Source: a virus. From it: a stretch of 29,654 nt of DNA. Of this stretch, positions 20,738 to 27,813 are shown one piece after another (position 1 is the first letter of the stretch; every line of letters begins with the position of its first letter). The position numbers were made by a program, and so were the translations under genes. The DNA lies in the IMG/VR virus record IMGVR_UViG_3300046642_000300, positions 1 through 29,654 of that record; one strand, given 5' to 3'. Below the pieces are notes generated by a model. That model saw nothing but the letters and a program-made list of their open reading frames with translations. It did no database searches and had not been told where the DNA came from.

Positions 20738-21176
20738 CTTCAATTACATAACCGAACGCCTAGTCTGCGGTGCACAAATCAATGGTGCCGACGATATGCA
20801 GACTATTATCAATGCGGGTATTACTCACATTATCGACGCGCAAATAGAACGTAATGACCTGCCATTCATTGTCCCTGCCGTTAAAGCCTATTGTTGGGAC
20901 CCAACAGCAGATGATGGTCAACCTAAGTCAGCCGACTGGTTTGAGAAGGCAATAGCCTTTGCCATGGATGCATTATACAGCCCCGGCAATGTTGTTATGT
21001 GTCATTGTGCGGCCGGTGTTAATCGCGGACCATCATTAGCCTATGCTATTCTACGTGTACAAGGAGAGTCAGCCGATGAGGCGTGGGCACAACTTAAGTT
21101 CAAGCGCCCACAGGTTGGTATTAGGTATGCGCCCGATGCCGAGTTAGCCCTTAAAGCATTAGGATGGACGAAATGA
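20730..21176 (+). CDS. Dual-specificity / tyrosine phosphatase
   Basis: 148 residues from ATG 20730 (GTG 20727 adjacent). The P-loop H92-C93-x5-R99 reads HCAAGVNRG, followed by PSLAYAIL, giving the nucleophile C93 and R99. WDPTADDGQP (57-66) carries the general-acid Asp on the usual loop. The short length matches atypical DSPs. It would dephosphorylate Tyr/Ser/Thr or a phospho-small molecule or RNA 5' end (some DSP-like enzymes are RNA triphosphatases). Target unknown. Confidence 0.82.
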   Translation: MADFNYITERLVCGAQINGADDMQTIINAGITHIIDAQIERNDLPFIVPAVKAYCWDPTADDGQPKSADWFEKAIAFAMDALYSPGNVVMCHCAAGVNRGPSLAYAILRVQGESADEAWAQLKFKRPQVGIRYAPDAELALKALGWTK

Positions 21177-21325
21177 GTAAGTCTAAGGCTATATTAGCGT
21201 GTGCTCAGTGGTTAAGTTATTGCTTATCTATTGGTTGGCCAAAAACTGATTTAGATGAGTTAGAAAGGTTGTGGTATCAATACCACGACGATAATGGCAA
21301 ACTGATAACCCTCATTGATAAATAA
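21173..21325 (+). CDS. Small hypothetical protein
   Basis: 50 residues in an ATGA overlap: SKSKAILACAQWLSYCLSIG, then DLDELERLWYQYHDD. Helical, with a phage-like style but no family recognised. Confidence 0.55.
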   Translation: MSKSKAILACAQWLSYCLSIGWPKTDLDELERLWYQYHDDNGKLITLIDK

Positions 21326-21350
21326 AGGCAAAACCGAAAGACTATCACTC

Positions 21351-21377
21351 ATGACACGCTATATCCCCATAGGTTAA
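21351..21377 (+). other. Duplicated start region / 8-codon mini-ORF
   Basis: ATG-Thr-Arg-Tyr-Ile-Pro-Ile-Gly-stop lies just upstream of the next gene, which itself begins Met-Ala-Arg-Tyr-Ile-Pro-Lys-Gly. CGCTATATCCC is identical in both copies, 32 bp apart. It is either a recent tandem duplication or a leader peptide. Confidence 0.5.
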
Positions 21378-21382
21378 TCATC

Positions 21383-21865
21383 ATGGCGCGCTATATCCCT
21401 AAAGGTGGTAATGGCGGCAAGCGTGAAGGCGCAGGCCGCAAAGCGGGTGTACCCAACAAACCAACTTGGTCACTCGACCTAGCTAAGCGAGAAGCCCGCC
21501 TGCAAGGTAAGCTGCCGCATCTGCTTATGCTTGAATGGGCGCAAGATGGCGTCATGCCAATCGTCAAGAAGGATAAGAAGGGTAAGCCAATGAAGCTGCC
21601 CAGTGGCGAGTATGATTATGAGGAATGGCCATTGGACGGCCCAACACGTCACGCCATTACCAAGGATTGCGCCCACTATTTCGAAGCTAGGAAGGTAGCC
21701 ACCCAAGTAACCGGCAAGGACAACGGCCCTATCCAAACCGTCAATGTCAAGACAGACGCTGATTGGGTAAGAAACCGCCTCATGGCACCGCTTAGCGTAG
21801 AGATAGAGGACTTGAGAGACCCGATGAAGCTAATCGAGCTATTCCCACCGAAGAAGGTGAACTGA
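21383..21865 (+). CDS. Possible small terminase-like protein
   Basis: 160 residues. GGNGGKREGAGRKAGVPNKP (8-27) is the basic start common to phage small terminase and DUF5681-like proteins. LPHLLMLEWAQDGVMP and RHAITKDCAHYFEARKVATQ match the later helices (usually P-x-x-ML and R-x-x-AA-x-x-AAPY). It ends in a charged tail. If it is the small terminase, it would recognise packaging sites and hand DNA to a large subunit, but no large terminase lies in this window, which weakens the call. It could be a general DNA-binding protein. Confidence 0.45.
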   Translation: MARYIPKGGNGGKREGAGRKAGVPNKPTWSLDLAKREARLQGKLPHLLMLEWAQDGVMPIVKKDKKGKPMKLPSGEYDYEEWPLDGPTRHAITKDCAHYFEARKVATQVTGKDNGPIQTVNVKTDADWVRNRLMAPLSVEIEDLRDPMKLIELFPPKKVN

Positions 21866-22081
21866 ATGCAATACGTGTATCGTTGGGATAGAACTAAGCA
21901 GCCACCCGATAAGAAGTTGTTTGCCGTGTTTATGACTGATGCTGACGCCGCAACCTTCGTGGCAATGATGCGATGGGGCACTGGTGACAACAGTTGGTTT
22001 GGTTGTGATAACCCACAGTTGGGGGACTGTTGGTTTAGTCCATACGGCCCCACGCTTCCTGGCAATGAAACCACTGCATAA
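21866..22081 (+). CDS. Small hypothetical protein
   Basis: 71 residues starting directly after the previous stop. Begins MQYVYRWDRTKQPPDKKLFA; contains MRWGTGDNSWFGCDNPQLGD. Its GC-poor aromatic style matches the neighbours. Unknown function. Confidence 0.55.
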   Translation: MQYVYRWDRTKQPPDKKLFAVFMTDADAATFVAMMRWGTGDNSWFGCDNPQLGDCWFSPYGPTLPGNETTA

Positions 22082-22105
22082 GCCGGAAGAACACATGAGC
22101 CACAT

Positions 22106-22312
22106 ATGGCCAAGAAAGAGTCTCGCCTGTGGATACAGTTTCGCCCAGTGGCAGACATAACCGCGTATGAGTTGGCAACCATCATCAATCATGTGGAGCA
22201 TGCTGAACAAGGTGCCCTGTATGTAGACCATAAGATTTTAATCAATCGTCAGAACTGGGATAGTATGCCCGCAGAGATACAAAGGCATTTCGCACTTTTG
22301 GAGTATCATTAA
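22106..22312 (+). CDS. Small hypothetical protein
   Basis: 68 residues: SRLWIQFRPVADITAYELAT, a His-rich HVEHAEQGALYVDHKIL and a helical end. GGAAG lies about 17 nt before the ATG, so the ribosome site is weak. No family recognised. Confidence 0.5.
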   Translation: MAKKESRLWIQFRPVADITAYELATIINHVEHAEQGALYVDHKILINRQNWDSMPAEIQRHFALLEYH

Positions 22313-22317
22313 GCCAG

Positions 22318-22428
22318 ATGAATGACGAATATGCATGGATAGGATGTTTGGCCTTCGTTACCGGGCTTATCGTAGTAGTAGGCCTTGTGGCTTTTATTGC
22401 GCGGTTAGCAGTCCTAGGACACCCATGA
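22318..22428 (+). CDS. Tiny membrane protein
   Basis: 36 residues with one transmembrane helix (CLAFVTGLIVVVGLVAFIAR). The stop overlaps the next start (ATGA). No family recognised. Confidence 0.55.
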   Translation: MNDEYAWIGCLAFVTGLIVVVGLVAFIARLAVLGHP

Positions 22429-22634
22429 CCCCACACAAAGTCATATGGAAAGGCCCTGTGAAGGTTGGCTCATTGCACCTTGAGTGTATGGTATATGATG
22501 ATGGTACACGCACATTCGAACCAGAGTCATGGCGCAACGTCATGGATGCTGAAGGTACGGATGAGGTAGACCCTGACACATGGTTGGACCTAGCTTACTT
22601 TCTCAGTTTAACAGGTATCCCACGTGCACACTAA
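22425..22634 (+). CDS. Small acidic hypothetical protein
   Basis: 69 residues from ATG 22425. KVGSLHLECMVYDDGTRTFE strands then DEVDPDTWLDLAYFLSLTG. Unknown function; the overlapping start supports it. Confidence 0.55.
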   Translation: MTPHKVIWKGPVKVGSLHLECMVYDDGTRTFEPESWRNVMDAEGTDEVDPDTWLDLAYFLSLTGIPRAH

Positions 22635-22645
22635 AGGAGTGAACA

Positions 22646-22795
22646 ATGAGTAACAAGCGGCGGACTAGAAAGCAGATTAAAGCTGAGATTGTCGTGCTAG
22701 AACGGCTGGCATCTCAGTATCATCATGACACGCTGGCGCGTGCATCCATCGTGGGCCAGATCAACGTATTATGCTGGGTGCTACGCGAACTATGA
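22646..22795 (+). CDS. Small basic hypothetical protein
   Basis: 49 residues with AAAGGAG before the ATG. NKRRTRKQIKAEIVVLERLA is a basic coiled-coil-like helix. Unknown function. Confidence 0.6.
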   Translation: MSNKRRTRKQIKAEIVVLERLASQYHHDTLARASIVGQINVLCWVLREL

Positions 22796-22914
22796 TTATC
22801 TTCTGTTGGCTGTTCGGGCATGATTGGGCGTTTCGCTATCATAATGATGGTCATTCACACTATCGTTGCCAACGCTGCAAACGTTGGAGAAGTGATGACT
22901 ACAGGAGGTTGTAA
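22792..22914 (+). CDS. Small zinc-binding protein (DUF1660-like)
   Basis: 40 residues. CWLFGHDW then YRCQRCKRW gives C, H and CxxC spacing like the short prophage DUF1660 family, where a single zinc is held by C-x3-H...CxxC. ATGA junction at the 5' end. Function unknown. Confidence 0.55.
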   Translation: MIIFCWLFGHDWAFRYHNDGHSHYRCQRCKRWRSDDYRRL

Positions 22915-22917
22915 TTA

Positions 22918-23193
22918 ATGACCAAAGTACCAAAGCCGCTTGGACGTGTAGCCTTCCGTGTCGAAGGGACGATGTGGAATGCCTATTTTGCCGTAGTTGA
23001 CTCAATGAAAGATGCAATCTTGCTTGGGTCTATTGCTATGGGCCTTGTCCTAGACAACCCCGAACGCAAGCGTGCCTTCATGGAGTTGATGAAGGGTGCA
23101 GTAGGTGAAGTCTTAGAAGAACAGACCGGCGCTTTGGTTGAAGGGTGGGAAGAACGACCCGGCCCTGAGCATGAACGCGGTGGGCACGGTTAG
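22918..23193 (+). CDS. Hypothetical protein
   Basis: 91 residues preceded by AGGAGG. A beta-rich start (RVAFRVEGTMWNAYFAVVDS) precedes two helices (MKDAILLGSIAMGLVLD; KRAFMELMKGAVGEVLEEQ) and an acidic tail. No recognised family, but a strong ribosome site. Confidence 0.6.
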   Translation: MTKVPKPLGRVAFRVEGTMWNAYFAVVDSMKDAILLGSIAMGLVLDNPERKRAFMELMKGAVGEVLEEQTGALVEGWEERPGPEHERGGHG

Positions 23194-23199
23194 CAAACG

Positions 23200-23313
23200 A
23201 TGAGATGGCGAATGGAAAGAATTACATTTATCCTATGGCTAATGATGGCCTTCGGTTTAGGCGGTATCATGCAAACATACATTCTAACAGGCCATATCGT
23301 TATTATACATTGA
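23200..23313 (+). CDS. Tiny membrane protein
   Basis: 37 residues with one transmembrane stretch (ITFILWLMMAFGLGGIMQTY), 6 nt after the previous stop. No family recognised. Confidence 0.5.
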   Translation: MRWRMERITFILWLMMAFGLGGIMQTYILTGHIVIIH

Positions 23314-23379
23314 CGCTGCCCGAACCCGCAGCGGCAGGTTGGTTAGAGTAATAAGACCACATAAAAGGCGGTCAATGTC

Positions 23380-24519
23380 ATGGCTGTCAGTATCGCACGC
23401 GATCAAGTCCATGAACCGCTGTTCGCGGTTGTCCCATACTTCAACCCATGGCGGTGGAAGTCTAGGGTTAAGCATACCCAACGTGCACTCAGGCATTTCC
23501 ATGATTCAGGTGCAGTTATTGTCCTAGTCGAGGTTGGCCTTAATCGACGTGACCTTGTGTTTGCCGATTCAGGTTTGGATAGTATGGTTGCCAACTGTGG
23601 CATCCACGGTGAGTTCAAGCATAAGTATATCGGCTTACATTCCAAGGATGAGTTGTGGCTGAAGGAAAACGCTATCAACATCGGCGTGCAATCCTTACCT
23701 TATGACTGGCAACAGGTATGTTGGTTGGATAGCGACGTGTTGTTCATCAGGCCTAATTGGGTTGGCGAGGCTATCCACAAGCTGCAACAAGGCACGCAAA
23801 GCGGCAAAGCGTTTCTACAGATGTTCAGCCATGCACGTGATGTCAGCCCCAACTACGAACTGTTAGACCAGAACTACAAGCATGCTAATGGATTAGGTTT
23901 CGTCCGTGCATGGAAGGATGGCGCATTAGTCAGCACGATGACGCCTGAAGTCATGGCCGACATGAAAGCATTAGGGCAGGATATCCTAATCAAGAAGGAT
24001 ATTAGCCTATCGTCCAAGGACTATAAGAAGCTCGCCACTGACTTGGGCTTTACCTATTACGCGGGTAGAGTGTTCCCAGGCCTAGCGTGGGGTTGCACAC
24101 GTTCGGCTTGGGATGCAGTCGGTGGCTTGATTGACATAGCGATATGGGGTGGCGGCGATTGGCATATGGCACATGCACTAATCGAAAAGACTGAGACTAT
24201 GATGCGGACAGACCTGCACCGCAACTATCAGAAGATAGTCAATCAATGGTATCAGCGTTGCCGTACTCATATCCGCCATAACGTATTAGTCATGGAAGGT
24301 ACGCTATTGCACTTCTGGCATGGCAAGAAGATAGATAGGGGTTACAACGCAAAGCACGCACTCCTAGCCGATATGGGCTTTGACCCAATGCGGCATCTGA
24401 CTAAGGACAGCCAAGGCTTGTGGCAACTGCACGACGACCGCAGCACAACGTATGTTAAGTTACGTGATATGTTCCGCAGCATCGCACATGAACGCAATGA
24501 AGATAGCATTGACGTATGA
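23380..24519 (+). CDS. GT-A-fold glycosyltransferase
   Basis: 379 residues. AVVPYFNPWRW and a following strand AVIVLVEVGL set the nucleotide-sugar fold. CWLDSDVLF holds the metal-binding DxD motif (D117-S-D119). IWGGGDWHMAHAL (about 255-267) is the usual acceptor-side GGxD/W region. It resembles polypeptide or sugar transferases of the galactosyltransferase type. Acceptor options are phage DNA hydroxymethyl bases, virion proteins, or host LPS. A CDP-sugar-epimerase-like enzyme at 28135 suggests a sugar pathway in the same phage. AAAGG upstream of the ATG is the modest ribosome site. Confidence 0.78.
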   Translation: MAVSIARDQVHEPLFAVVPYFNPWRWKSRVKHTQRALRHFHDSGAVIVLVEVGLNRRDLVFADSGLDSMVANCGIHGEFKHKYIGLHSKDELWLKENAINIGVQSLPYDWQQVCWLDSDVLFIRPNWVGEAIHKLQQGTQSGKAFLQMFSHARDVSPNYELLDQNYKHANGLGFVRAWKDGALVSTMTPEVMADMKALGQDILIKKDISLSSKDYKKLATDLGFTYYAGRVFPGLAWGCTRSAWDAVGGLIDIAIWGGGDWHMAHALIEKTETMMRTDLHRNYQKIVNQWYQRCRTHIRHNVLVMEGTLLHFWHGKKIDRGYNAKHALLADMGFDPMRHLTKDSQGLWQLHDDRSTTYVKLRDMFRSIAHERNEDSIDV

Positions 24520-24617
24520 TGGATTTAGAAGTGATAGAGAAGGTAGCGTTGGTGGCACTTATTGTATTGAGCCTGTTCATCTACTTCGTCATTCCGTGGT
24601 TAATAATAGTGCATTAA
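24516..24617 (+). CDS. Tiny membrane protein
   Basis: 33 residues (32 if starting at the second ATG, 24519), an acidic start then one transmembrane helix (VALVALIVLSLFIYFVIPWL). Overlaps the glycosyltransferase stop. Confidence 0.5.
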   Translation: MMDLEVIEKVALVALIVLSLFIYFVIPWLIIVH

Positions 24618-24642
24618 CCATGAGAACATCTGGTGGCCATTG

Positions 24643-24702
24643 ATGTCTAAAGCCGCTGAACTGTTGGCACGCATTGCCAAGGCAAAGGACGCATTGGGTT
24701 GA
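24643..24702 (+). pseudogene. Orphan KAKDALG peptide
   Basis: 19 codons: MSKAAELLARIAKAKDALG-stop. The last seven residues repeat the KAKDALGHGSE module found twice in the protein at 19206-20282, but a stop codon replaces the HGSE part. Looks like a truncated or spilled copy of that module rather than an ordinary gene. Follows a 7-codon ORF at 24620. Confidence 0.45.
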
Positions 24703-24708
24703 AACACG

Positions 24709-24918
24709 ATGAGAACAGCCGTAACCCAAACACTGTTGTATGTCCCTGGCGAATGGTATCGTTGGTATGCATGGCGACCAGTGCGAGCAGATTGTGGTGA
24801 ACACCGCCATTGTTGGGTATGGCGTGAATACGTTTGGCGTGCTTATGGTGTAATGGATTTCACGTGGGGATACATGACTGACGAATGGTACAAGGAATGG
24901 AGCAATCAACATGGCTAA
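24709..24918 (+). CDS. Trp-rich hypothetical protein
   Basis: 69 residues with nine Trp (for example GEWYRWYAWRPVRADCGEHR and FTWGYMTDEWYKEW). No signal sequence. No family recognised. Confidence 0.5.
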   Translation: MRTAVTQTLLYVPGEWYRWYAWRPVRADCGEHRHCWVWREYVWRAYGVMDFTWGYMTDEWYKEWSNQHG

Positions 24919-25126
24919 TGGCACAATCAAAGTAGGTGATATGGTGCAGCTTAACTCTGGCGGTCCACGCATGACTGTTAACTATGTCAATGTCGATAGC
25001 AGCATAGATGTTCGGTGGTTCGATAATGCGGGCACCCTGCATCAAGGTAAGTTAGCGGCAGGGACATTCGTCGTTGCGCTTCCTTCGCCTTCGCTCGCAT
25101 CAAGGAGAACGCCGAAGTGGGTATGA
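24911..25126 (+). CDS. YodC-family (DUF2158) protein
   Basis: 71 residues. IKVGDMVQLNSGGPRMTVNY is the DUF2158/YodC signature (GDxVxLxSGGPxMTV), with a DVRWFD strand later. The family is small and uncharacterised, found in phages and enterobacteria. Overlaps both neighbours. Confidence 0.75.
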   Translation: MANGTIKVGDMVQLNSGGPRMTVNYVNVDSSIDVRWFDNAGTLHQGKLAAGTFVVALPSPSLASRRTPKWV

Positions 25127-25299
25127 TTGATAGGTTTCGTACTTGGCTTGGTGCAACACTGATTACTTGTGGGGTTGCCGTCATACCATCGCAGGTGCGA
25201 AAGCTAGTACGCGATATCCTGATGTTTCATGTTCCTGGCGCACTAACCGAGGTAGAAAAACGTGGCGTGATTGAGAGCATGAAGGATTCGGGAGTATGA
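25123..25299 (+). CDS. Small amphipathic/membrane-edge protein
   Basis: 58 residues from ATG 25123 (GTG 25117 alternative). IDRFRTWLGATLITCGVAVI is a membrane-proximal helix, and FHVPGALTEVEKRGVIESM follows. I recall the RFRTWLG...FHVPGA arrangement only as phage hypothetical proteins. The stop lies in the shared junction sequence described under repeats. Confidence 0.55.
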   Translation: MIDRFRTWLGATLITCGVAVIPSQVRKLVRDILMFHVPGALTEVEKRGVIESMKDSGV

Positions 25300-25310
25300 T
25301 TAGGTTATGA
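25292..25310 (+). repeat. Shared gene-junction sequence, copy 2
   Basis: GAGTATGATTAGGTTATGA at the junction before the GcrA-like gene. Same arrangement as at 5273-5291: upstream stop inside GTATGA, then the next ATG. Confidence 0.6.
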
Positions 25311-25951
25311 CCTATAGCATAGAGATACGTGAAACGTTTTGGACACCAGAGCATTTAGACTTGCTCAAGCATCTGCATGTTGCAGGTAAAAGCATCTTCG
25401 AGATAGCCGCTGCATTCGACTATGCAGTTACGCCACGCCAGATCAAGCGCAAGAAGTATGACCTACGCTTGGGCGTAGGTGCGCAGTTCGTGTGGATCAA
25501 TAATCCTGAATCAGTGGCGATGCTGCGCGAACAACATACACTTGGCAAGTCATCCAGTCAGATAGCTAAGGCTATCAATACAGCCTTTGGCTTGGAGCTT
25601 ACCCGTAACGCCATCATTGGCAAGTTAACAAGGTTAGGCTTAGGCAAAGGTAGGCAAACAGGTATTCATGCCTCGCTGCCTAACCCTGCACGCAAGCTTA
25701 AGGCAACAGACCCTATCAACAAGCCGTTCACGGCGCGGGCCAAATCCAAGAAGATATTCAAGTGGATTGACCTGCCGCAAGCGGAAGCTGTTGTTAGCGA
25801 ATCCGTGCACCTGCTTGATATACGCTTTGGTCAATGCCGCTATATGGCTAGCGAACCCAAGGACGGTTGGTTTTGTGGACAGCCCACAGTCGGTAGATGC
25901 AGTTGGTGTGATAAGCATCTGAGGGTGGTTGCTCAGCCAAGGCTACGATGA
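25307..25951 (+). CDS. GcrA-like cell-cycle regulator homologue
   Basis: 214 residues. GKSSSQIAKAINTAFGLELTR followed by NAIIGKLTRLGLG (80-113) matches the DNA-binding helix of GcrA (TRNAVIGKvHRLGL). The C-terminal GQCRYMASEPKDGWFCGQP...CSWCDKHL (176-205; C177, C190, C198, C201, H204) matches the GcrA C-terminal domain (C-R-W-P...FCG...YC-x2-H), which contacts RNA polymerase sigma-70. Unlike cellular GcrA it has a second, divergent HTH copy at 11-55 (FWTPEHLDLLKHLHVAGKSI...IAAAF...RQIKRKKYDLRLG). In Caulobacter GcrA works with CcrM methylation at GANTC. A phage copy could redirect host cell-cycle promoters or drive phage genes. Confidence 0.85.
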   Translation: MTYSIEIRETFWTPEHLDLLKHLHVAGKSIFEIAAAFDYAVTPRQIKRKKYDLRLGVGAQFVWINNPESVAMLREQHTLGKSSSQIAKAINTAFGLELTRNAIIGKLTRLGLGKGRQTGIHASLPNPARKLKATDPINKPFTARAKSKKIFKWIDLPQAEAVVSESVHLLDIRFGQCRYMASEPKDGWFCGQPTVGRCSWCDKHLRVVAQPRLR

Positions 25952-26166
25952 ACGGTAACTTTGCTTTATACATTTTACGCACTCTCATTGCTGCGGCTAT
26001 TGTGGCTGCTATAACTATGCTGTGGAATCTGGACCGTCAGGTGGCGTTAAATACCGATAAGATAAGCCAAGTGTTACAGCAATCGAACAAGCAGGATACA
26101 TTGTTCGAAACCAAGCTGTCACAAATAGAACAAAGCCTTAACGAACTTAAGAACAGGAACAGGTAG
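25948..26166 (+). CDS. Membrane-anchored coiled-coil protein
   Basis: 72 residues. One transmembrane segment (ALYILRTLIAAAIVAAITML) leads to a long coiled coil (VALNTDKISQVLQQSNKQDT ... LSQIEQSLNELKN). This topology resembles i-spanin-type or holin-associated proteins, though it lies far from the main lysis cluster. Confidence 0.6.
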   Translation: MNGNFALYILRTLIAAAIVAAITMLWNLDRQVALNTDKISQVLQQSNKQDTLFETKLSQIEQSLNELKNRNR

Positions 26167-26179
26167 GGAGTTTGTAAAC

Positions 26180-26530
26180 GTGCTGACGTTAGACCTAGAC
26201 CTAAACCCGCGTGTACGTGACATCATCAAGGCTGCACTTAAGGAAGCCAAACCTGTCTGGGTTGGTATACTTAGTGGCCCCAAGGAAGTGTGGGAACGAC
26301 GCGCCTTGTGGATGATTGCGATAGGCCCTAATCATTTTGAGAATGGCAATCGCGTAAGTTGGGAATGTAGTGAGAGGGTCACTGCTGATGGTGCTACCTT
26401 ATCCACAACCAAGAATGGTGTGGCGTTTTGTGTTGCCCCGCTTACGACGGCCTGTGATGTACGTCCCATGGATGCGTTGGTGATTGCTGAAGGTGGAATA
26501 GTGTTTACAGGTACAATCCCATGGCAATGA
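26180..26530 (+). CDS. Hypothetical protein (GTG start)
   Basis: 116 residues from GTG 26180 with GGGAG upstream. LTLDLDLNPRVRDIIKAALK starts the chain; later strands RVSWECSERVTADGATLSTT and CVAPLTTACDVRPMDALVIA suggest a compact beta fold. No recognised family. Confidence 0.55.
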   Translation: MLTLDLDLNPRVRDIIKAALKEAKPVWVGILSGPKEVWERRALWMIAIGPNHFENGNRVSWECSERVTADGATLSTTKNGVAFCVAPLTTACDVRPMDALVIAEGGIVFTGTIPWQ

Positions 26531-26730
26531 TATTACCTAAAGGTTTGGACGCTATTGATTTGCTTTACGCTGTAAGCAGTTTGTGTACGTTAGAACCATT
26601 ACGTAAAGCCGGATTGAACAGGCGTGGATATCGAGGGGCTAAACAGGCACAAGCGTGGTTCTTGGAAGAAATGGCTAAAGCAGTGGATGTGCGCTGTAAG
26701 AAAAGGATAAAGCGTAATGGCAATAGGTGA
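26521..26730 (+). CDS. Small basic hypothetical protein
   Basis: 69 residues overlapping the previous gene by 10 nt. AIDLLYAVSSLCTLEPLRKA, then a Lys/Arg-rich end (VDVRCKKRIKRNGNR). Unknown function. Confidence 0.55.
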   Translation: MAMILPKGLDAIDLLYAVSSLCTLEPLRKAGLNRRGYRGAKQAQAWFLEEMAKAVDVRCKKRIKRNGNR

Positions 26731-26785
26731 TGTTCTTCAGTTAGTCGCCGTGTTGGGGGTTATCGTGATTATGTGGGCAGTATGA
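26717..26785 (+). CDS. Very short membrane peptide
   Basis: 22 residues, one membrane helix (DVLQLVAVLGVIVIMWAV). Overlaps both neighbours (14 nt with the previous gene, ATGA with the next). Confidence is limited by size. Confidence 0.4.
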   Translation: MAIGDVLQLVAVLGVIVIMWAV

Positions 26786-26919
26786 CAATAGAACAAAAGC
26801 CTAGGCGGTATGATTACAACAACCGCAGAGATTACCGGATGGACTTGGGTAAGTGGCGGCGCAATTGGATGAACAAGGCGTGGCGCAAGCAGCATTTGGC
26901 ACCGAAGGAGAAAGCGTAA
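26782..26919 (+). CDS. Small Arg/Trp-rich protein
   Basis: 45 residues (RRYDYNNRRDYRMDLGKWRR NWMNK). Strongly basic and aromatic, possibly nucleic-acid binding. It ends in a TAATG junction with the next gene. Confidence 0.5.
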   Translation: MTIEQKPRRYDYNNRRDYRMDLGKWRRNWMNKAWRKQHLAPKEKA

Positions 26920-27317
26920 TGTATCTAGATGAAAAGCGCACAGGCGAAGTTCATACAATCCCACTTGAGATGTGGCGGGTTTATTTGCGGAATGCCGCGA
27001 ACCTGATTGAGTCACGTGGTCATTGCAAGGGTGTGCTCGAAGACTATACAGGTCGCTTATGCTTGTTGGGTGCTATCTCAACAGCAGCGTTCGGTCGAGC
27101 CACCAATGACAAAAACGATGATATGCTTATAGCCTTGGTGCAAGTGGCAAAAACTATATGGGGAGATAAACCCGGCATGAATAGCGTTATCTCATGGAAC
27201 AACACCGCTGAGCGTACCGCCGAAGAGGTTGTCACGGCATTACGAAGTGCGGCTAAAAGCGATGTGGACAAGGAGGTTTTGAGCTATGTATCTCTATGGA
27301 GAGTTAGCTTCAAATGA
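26919..27317 (+). CDS. DUF6197-like protein
   Basis: 132 residues from ATG 26919; a longer in-frame version overlaps the upstream gene and is rejected. RGHCKGVLEDYTGRLCLLGA then ISWNNTAERTAEEVVTALRSAA matches the pattern C-x-G...G-x-x-C-x-x-GA and the WND/N-x-x-x-RT-x-x-EV helix of DUF6197. The family is known mostly from actinobacteria and phages and has no established activity. Confidence 0.6.
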   Translation: MYLDEKRTGEVHTIPLEMWRVYLRNAANLIESRGHCKGVLEDYTGRLCLLGAISTAAFGRATNDKNDDMLIALVQVAKTIWGDKPGMNSVISWNNTAERTAEEVVTALRSAAKSDVDKEVLSYVSLWRVSFK

Positions 27318-27619
27318 CCCGGTGGTTCATAGATCATATGTTGGTTTATGTGGGCGCTGCCTTAGGCAGTGCGGTGTTGTTCTTGGCTTGCACCGATGTG
27401 TATTCAGCATGGACTACGTTAACCTTTGCTGACCGTTGGTCGCCTGCTGTTGCACTGCTAGATATGCCACCGCTGCATGAGAACATCATCATTAAGATAA
27501 GGCCATTGCCGCCTGTTGGTGATATGCCGTCACAGGATAAGATTGAACACTGTGTTGGGTCTGTCCTAGGCATGGACTTACCACCTAATCATAATCATTT
27601 GTTCTGTTGGAGTTTGTAA
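27314..27619 (+). CDS. Membrane-anchored or secreted protein
   Basis: 101 residues. FIDHMLVYVGAALGSAVLFLACT is an N-terminal hydrophobic segment ending in a Cys; the lipobox-like LFLAC lacks the preceding Gly or Ala, so lipidation is uncertain. The rest has a Pro-rich IIIKIRPLPPVGDMP part. Unknown function. Confidence 0.55.
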   Translation: MTRWFIDHMLVYVGAALGSAVLFLACTDVYSAWTTLTFADRWSPAVALLDMPPLHENIIIKIRPLPPVGDMPSQDKIEHCVGSVLGMDLPPNHNHLFCWSL

Positions 27620-27813
27620 TGAAGATACTGACGTTGACTGATCTTAGTGGTAACAAGGTGCTGATTGCATCGACTTGGATACAGATGCTAAGCAAACCTA
27701 TTCCCGGTACGTGGGCACCAAACGCAAACACTATTGTAACCCTTAGCGGCGAACATATTGCAGTGCAGGAAACCGTAGAACAGATACAACCAATGTGGAC
27801 GCCATATCTATGA
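27619..27813 (+). CDS. Small FlbD-like hypothetical protein
   Basis: 64 residues from ATG 27619. ILTLTDLSGNKVLIASTWIQ and NTIVTLSGEHIAVQETVEQI follow the strand order of the short FlbD family (LT.L.G..V.....I ... T.I.L..G....V.E....I). The similarity is by pattern only, and a flagellar role in a phage would be surprising. Confidence 0.5.
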   Translation: MKILTLTDLSGNKVLIASTWIQMLSKPIPGTWAPNANTIVTLSGEHIAVQETVEQIQPMWTPYL

